The notes below the pieces were generated by a model. That model saw nothing but the letters and a program-made list of their open reading frames with translations, had not been told where the DNA came from and made no database searches. Of a stretch of DNA of 64,000 bases, positions 39,371 to 64,000 are shown piece after piece (within the stretch, counting starts at the first letter, position 1; every line of letters begins with the position of its first letter). Source of the stretch: Charina bottae (lineage: Eukaryota > Chordata > Lepidosauria > Squamata > Charinaidae); assembly GCA_023362775.1 (NCBI GenBank), contig JALMGJ010000006.1:3074001-3138000 (forward strand). Reading direction: 5' to 3'. Position numbers and translations under genes: made by a program.

Positions 39371-40649
39371 CTTTAGGAGCAGGTGGGATTTGATGGTTCA
39401 TGTGAGTTGTCCATTATTAGCTAAAGATTGCAAAATGATTCATTTCTGCTTCTGGGGCACTTTAAAGAGAAGGAGGAATCACCTGCATGGAAACCAGAAA
39501 CAAGCAGGTGGAAAACAAGGGAGCCAAATGCACACACAGATGTTGAGGCAAATCATAACCAAAACAATTCTATTTAATATCAGTACCAAGGCATCCACAA
39601 AGATCTCGGCACTGATGAGGAGAGCTGGGCAGATTGTGCAACGGTTACAAAACTCACAAGGCCAGTATTTCCAGCGGGTGTGGACACCACCCCTGCCATC
39701 ACGCCAGCTTGCTTGTTCTTGTGTAATACCATGCACAGACACACACAGTCAAGGCAACTGGGGAAAGCCTTACTTACACGCAAGGGCATCAGGACAAAGC
39801 TACTCTAGTCACAAACACTGATGGGCAGCCTTTTGTGAAGACTCGGACCAAGGAATAAAAAGTTTAGCATTGCCGTCACCTACACCTAGTGAGTGGACAT
39901 AAACCTTCATTTGAAGATCAGGAAGAACAACTTTTTTAAAAGCTGCTTTTAACAGAACTTGGTAAAATTTGAATTACCTTTGTGTGTCAAATTATTATTT
40001 TTATTATTATTTATTTAATTTTATCAGATTTCTCATATGATATTGGTAAATTGGGTTTCTCTACAAAGCAAAAGTGTCTTGGCAAATCGCATCTTTTACA
40101 AAGCACAGCGTTCTCATAATGACGTGAATGCCAGGTGGCTGGATAACAGAGAAGCCTTGGCTTTGTTTACATCCTCATGAGATAGGGAGCGAGAAGGTAC
40201 CATGTTATGGCTAGCATTGGATCTTCCCATGAGAGCAAGGTCTCCTGATTTCCTTCTGTGGGAAGCCTTGCCCAGGCCCCCTGAGCAAGGAGGGGGGGAA
40301 CTCAGTGCGTAGATGCAGCACTGCCACCCAATGCTGTGTGCTTTAGGCCTAATGCAAAGGCCAAATGCTTCTTGATTTCTAGTGCCTTTTAGCCATGTAG
40401 TTCTTCACGTGTTCACTTCCCGTGGACTGGGCAGAGTGAGCTATGCCTGGCTTTGGGTATAGGCCGTGGCAGGAACTCTGGCCCTGGGATCAATACACGG
40501 AACTCTGCTTATAAGTTTGTTTTGTTTTTCCTTTTACAATGATGTATCTTGTATATTCATCTTTTTCATTTTTGCGATAATGTACTGTATCTGCATTATT
40601 GCCTTATGCTATCAGTAAACACTGTTAGCCCTAACAAGCTGCATTCTTG
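39371..40649. other. Interval between cax1 and TMEM209, unassigned
   Basis: A/T-rich; no coding signal. Might include distal TMEM209 3' UTR or an old retroelement. Confidence 0.4.
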
Positions 40650-41823
40650 TCTGTTTATTCTCAAGCCTCGGGTTTTTCCCCTTTAAGCCAGCGTATATCC
40701 CATCAAATTTATATGACCGCCCATCTCCCCCCAACGGGGAACTCTGGGTGGTTATTGCTGCTGCACTAAAGGCGTAGTTTTGAAAACGTTCATTTTTTTG
40801 GTAACAAAGCAAGCAATTACCTTTCCACTATTAAGTGAGGTCTACCAGAGTATACTCTGGAGAAAAACAAACTGCAGAACTTCCATCAAGATATCCAGAA
40901 AAACTAGGAGTTTCTTTTGCAGCCTCAGTGGTGTGAATGCCATGATGGACTTGTATAGCAGGCATTTCTATGTGCCTCTGTTAACAGCGATGTGATAGGT
41001 TATCCAAAGAAATGTGCATTGGTTTAACAATGTTGCTTCTTCCATGATCCAGTTATATCAGAGAACAAAACCTGCTAATGTTTTTCAGGGAGAGTTTTGA
41101 TGGAATGACAGCATGAAGTCCAGTTTTTCAAGAATCCTGGAAAAAAGGCATGTACAACAAGAGACATTTTTTTTAAAAAAAACTTTAAAGTAATTTTTGG
41201 AGTGTTCTCAAAGCAAACCAGACCCAAGATTTCTGCTATGGAAATAACTATAATACTTTCACATAAAACCATGCACACATACAGAGTAAGAAAACGTATT
41301 AAAACATTTCTGTGCTAGCAAAGTAAGGCACATACCTTTGTGATGAGGAGAACCAGAACTGCACAGAATCCTGATTTTAGTATATCCTTTTGATTTTTAG
41401 GGTACGCTAGTGTTACTATTAAAATTCTAGTTGTACAGAAGCAATCATCGACAGTACGCTTGGGCACTCCAGATTTAGTTCAACGGTATTATTTCTGAGC
41501 TTGGGATCCTGGTCAATGGAGTACGGCAAACCAGATCTAGCGGTCTTCTGGTCTTGCCTGCTTCTCATCAAAGAAAATCCAAGTCTCCCAAAGGGCAATT
41601 CAGTTCATCTAGAAAGTACTAAGCTCTCCTTCTCTTTAAACCCGTGCACAGAAAAAGCACTAAAATATCGTTTACTAGTCCACGTTGTTCTTTTGTGAAA
41701 AAACAAAACACCTCTCTCTTTATATCCCAGTGACAGATCAAGGCAATACAATCTCATTGCTAAATCCTCTTCCTGGGGAAGGATTTTTCCTGTGGTAGTT
41801 AGACTTCATGGCTGGCAGATCAA
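40650..41823 (-). other. Probable TMEM209 3' UTR region
   Basis: Sequence downstream of the TAA has no coding signal and little recognised repeat. A minus-strand AATAAA lies near 40655. The extent of the UTR is a guess from that signal. Confidence 0.35.
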
Positions 41824-61530
<19,707 letters not shown>

Positions 61531-61619
61531 CTAGACAAAGGCTTATAAAGCGATGGCATGAATGAATGAATTACAGCTGATCAAATGGGGAGGGGTCAGG
61601 CCACACACTCAGCCTAACC

Positions 61620-62220
61620 AGTTATGCCCACCCCACATCCGCCTGTTCTGTGCACGCAGCTGCTGGACCTGACCCAGACAGGCGCGTGCTGCAAACACCA
61701 ACGGGGCACATTCGGACGACCGGGGCAGAATTAGGACTTCGGCTCTCAGGCGCCGCGTGGGAGGCTGCCCGTGGCCCGGGGAATTCTGGGAGTTGTGGTC
61801 CAACCCGTCTCACGGGCGCCATGTTGGCAGGCGGGGCGCACGTGGACTAGCCACTCGCCCTGAGAACGCCGGTTTGAGGGGGGTGCAAGGGAAGGACCCC
61901 CACGTCAAAACACCCGGGGGCGTGACAGAAACGCGCATGCGCACTCTCTAACTAGGGGGAAATACAATCAACCGACTCCCCCATAAGACCCCACACCCTT
62001 TGTCCCACTTACCAGCACGGCCTCGCACTCCTTGTCCGAACTGCGCCTGCGCAGTGGCTTCCCCCCCCCTCCTGTATGCGCGCTCAGCAAGGAAGAGCGA
62101 GGCGGACGCGGCGAGGGCGGGCTTTGTTGCCGAGGCGACAGGCATGAAAGAGGGGATTGGCGGCGGTCCTCGTGATTAGCGCCGATTGGCCCGAGCCCTG
62201 TCGTTTGACGTTTTGGCGGG
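61620..62220. promoter_or_regulatory. CpG-rich, possibly bidirectional promoter with two NRF1-type palindromes
   Basis: GC-rich block between TMEM209 and the plus-strand candidate exon. GCGCATGCGC at 61933-61942 and TGCGCCTGCGCA at 62042-62053 fit the NRF1 motif. GGCGCCATGTTGG near 61814 resembles a YY1 site. Assignment to both genes is inference. Confidence 0.6.
62013..62120 (-). other. TMEM209: Probable non-coding exon 1 of TMEM209
   Basis: A strong donor GTAAGT (62012-62007) sits in GC-rich DNA upstream of coding exon 2, with an open promoter-like sequence beyond it. The transcription start is not defined; the right boundary is approximate. Confidence 0.55.
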
Positions 62221-62375
62221 AGACTTAACAGGATTAAATGCATGTTTGGTTTATGAGTGATTTCCTTGATTCCCCCAAACATGGCAAGGCACTGAGTTAG
62301 CTTGGGATCTGGGCTGGATTCATCAAGAGGGTTCCGGGTGTCTGGGTACCCGCCTTCAAGGAGTTACAAGAGCAA

Positions 62376-62590
62376 AGAAACACAACAGGACCTAAACCAT
62401 GGCTTGTCTAACCACGATAGTGTTCACACAATGCCCAAAGCCATCAATCCAATTGTGGTTTACAACCACAAGCTGGGTTCACACAGGACCTAAACTATGG
62501 CTTGTCTAACCACGATAGCATTCACACCATATCCAAAGCCATCGATCCAGTTGTGGTTTACAAACCATTTTGGCTGGGTTGTCATAACTT
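62376..62590 (+). repeat. Two tandem copies of a ~105-bp repeat
   Basis: ACCTAAACCATGGCTTGTC and the later ACCTAAACTATGGCTTGTC each lead to AACCACGATAG, CCAAAGCCATC and TTGTGGTTTACAA. The linker GCTGGGTTCACACA also occurs near 23380 and 25030. Confidence 0.75.
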
Positions 62591-63039
62591 GCTAAGCCAA
62601 AATCCACCCAACAATATTATTTATTATGACTCAGTGTGCTGTGTGAATGAGGCTCCACCAACCCAGAAGATCCTGTGGTGCATTTCATGAGCATCTTGTA
62701 CGAGTCCTAATGACAGGTTGCATGCCATGATGTCATTGTACAATGACGTCATGCAGCACATGAGGTCACTCCCCTCTCCTCCACAGATACCCATGCGTTT
62801 TCTTGTCTTCTGTCATCCGTCCCTGATTATGAGATTTTGTTCCTTAATGTTTTTTCCAAATCCTCCTGGGAGTGATTTGATCCTTCAGATGACCCTTGAT
62901 GGGGCAAGGTATACCCTGGCCCGAACAATCCACATGCAGAGTGCATCCTTCACCTGCAGAATTCATTGCCACAAGACGTGATGGCCACTAACTTGCGTGG
63001 CTTTAAGAGAACAGGTCTCACAAAGGTGAAGACTCCATG

Positions 63040-63490
63040 TTACACCCAGGTGGGGAGCATCATGCTTCCGAGCATCAGTTGCAGGAGAACAACAGTGGAA
63101 AAGAGGTCTAACCTCTTGTGAGATTCTCACAGGCCTCAAGTAGGGAGAAACCAAATGCTGGACTAGGACGGGCCTTGGCCTGATCCAACAGGGCTGTTCT
63201 TAGGTTCCCTGGACTTAATCCCTACAAGACATGGTGGTGGCCGTTATCTTGGACGGCTTTTAAATCCCTGGAGGACAGGTCTATCGAGTGCCATCAGCCT
63301 TGAAGACTCCATGCTACCTCCAGGTGGGGGGCATCGTGTTTCCAAACATCAGCTGCAGAAGAACAACCGTGGAAGAGAGGTGGGTCTGCATCTCCTGCCT
63401 GAGAGCATCCTGCAGGTATCAATTAGGGAGAAACCAAATGCTGCACCAAGCTGGCCCTTGACCTGATCCACCAGCGCTAGCCTTCTGGTG
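63040..63490 (+). repeat. Two diverged copies of a GGGCCTTGGCCTGATCC repeat
   Basis: 63040-63205 and 63296-63490 share GAAGACTCCATG, CATCAG.TGCAG, GGGAGAAACCAAATGCTG and CTTGGCCTGATCC. A related piece is at 19255-19445. Probably an old retroelement 3' end. Confidence 0.6.
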
Positions 63491-63744
63491 CCCGCACGCA
63501 GCAAGTCTGTTGCAGACTCCAGAAGTGGGCAGGTTATTCCCAGGAGGTTCAGTGGTCTCCATGGTGTCAAGAATGCTGCAAAACCAGGGTTCTAGCTCTT
63601 CCAGATGACAGCTTGGGAAGCAAACCGTGTCAACACAATCCGTTGCCTGGCCACTGCACCGCTGCCATTGTTCCCACTCTCCTGAGTGCCGCTCCAGCTT
63701 GGCACAGCATTTTGGGCATTTCTGCAAAGCAAGTGCTTTCTCTA

Positions 63745-63939
63745 ATGGCTGTCCCTTTCCTCTACTCCTGGTGGCATTATTCTGACAAGGAAGTGGTGGC
63801 CTCTGTCCACCGCAAGGAAATCACCTGTGAGGAGGAAGAAGAGGAGGACGATGAAATGTGTTGGTTTCTGGGAGAAATGCTGCTTTTTTACTGTTTGGCC
63901 GTTGTCATTCTACAACTCGGTTACTTTGGGGTGAACAGG
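63745..63939 (+). CDS. Candidate first coding exon of an SSMEM1-like single-pass membrane protein
   Basis: An open frame from ATG 63745 (MAVPFLYSWWHYSDKE) runs through an acidic stretch (CEEEEEEDDEMC) into one hydrophobic helix (MLLFYCLAVVILQLGYF). It reaches a GTAAGA donor after AACAGG at about 63939. The layout (short N terminus, DD..C, then one helix) resembles human SSMEM1, which lies head-to-head with TMEM209 in mammals. An upstream in-frame ATG exists at 63613. Identity by sequence is weak and rests largely on synteny. It could be a chance frame, as the preceding DNA is repetitive. Confidence 0.4.
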
Positions 63940-63976
63940 GTAAGAGTCGGTAATTAGTTGTATTCTAATGTTTGAG

Positions 63977-64000
63977 GGGCGTGGTGGCTCAGCGGGTAAG
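63977..64000 (+). mobile_element. Start of a further family 2 SINE cut by the window edge
   Basis: The sequence GGGGCGTGGTGGCTCAGCGG matches the 5' head of the other copies. Confidence 0.8.

Noticed and set aside
63419..63727. Minus-strand Cys-rich open frame opposite the SSMEM1-like candidate
   Set aside because: It runs over the diverged repeat at 63296-63490 and shows no known zinc-finger spacing.

Overview
This is vertebrate genomic DNA, most likely from a squamate reptile (lizard or snake). The evidence is long introns with GT-AG splice sites, two CpG-rich promoters, a Bov-B LINE 3' end, two families of tRNA-derived SINEs, CR1/L2-type LINE tails, Penelope-like retroelement remnants and many non-autonomous DNA transposons. 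No microbial operon, phage or CRISPR is present.

Both main genes lie on the minus strand. Bases 81-35075 hold 19 consecutive coding exons of a CAX/VNX1-type vacuolar cation/proton exchanger. The reading phase holds across all 18 introns with no stop (724 codons read), and only the C-terminal exon is off the left edge. The gene starts in a GC-rich promoter at about 34.5-35.5 kb. This transporter family is known from zebrafish (cax1) and other non-placental vertebrates and is absent from placental mammals. Bases 41824-62013 hold a complete TMEM209 gene: 14 coding exons giving 560 residues against 561 in human, plus a probable non-coding first exon at a CpG-rich promoter near 62.0 kb with two NRF1-type palindromes. 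At the right edge a plus-strand exon encodes an acidic segment and one membrane helix. Its head-to-head position beside TMEM209 matches mammalian SSMEM1, but the assignment is tentative.

Most of the remaining DNA is mobile. At least five families of small non-autonomous hAT elements have terminal repeats beginning CAG. Twelve insertions were read with 8-bp target duplications, and all carry TA at the two central bases, as in the Buster group. One family (terminal CAGAGCTTTCCAAACT) carries an internal minisatellite of alternating 61- and 56-bp units with about 1, 3, 4, 13 and 44 units in different copies. The largest copy spans 3 kb between the two genes. A second family is almost perfect hairpins. 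A third abundant family has termini ACAGGTAGTCCTC and occurs about fifteen times.

Two Penelope-like structures were found: a GIY-YIG coding remnant inside 157-bp inverted arms (27.7-28.4 kb), and a palindrome with two 419-bp arms, a 22-bp spacer and a 15-bp flanking duplication (60.1-61.0 kb). Both carry a hammerhead-ribozyme-like core. A SINE at 9.2-10.0 kb has amplified an internal piece into a 101-bp tandem array. The two genes are not known to act together; they are tandem neighbours.
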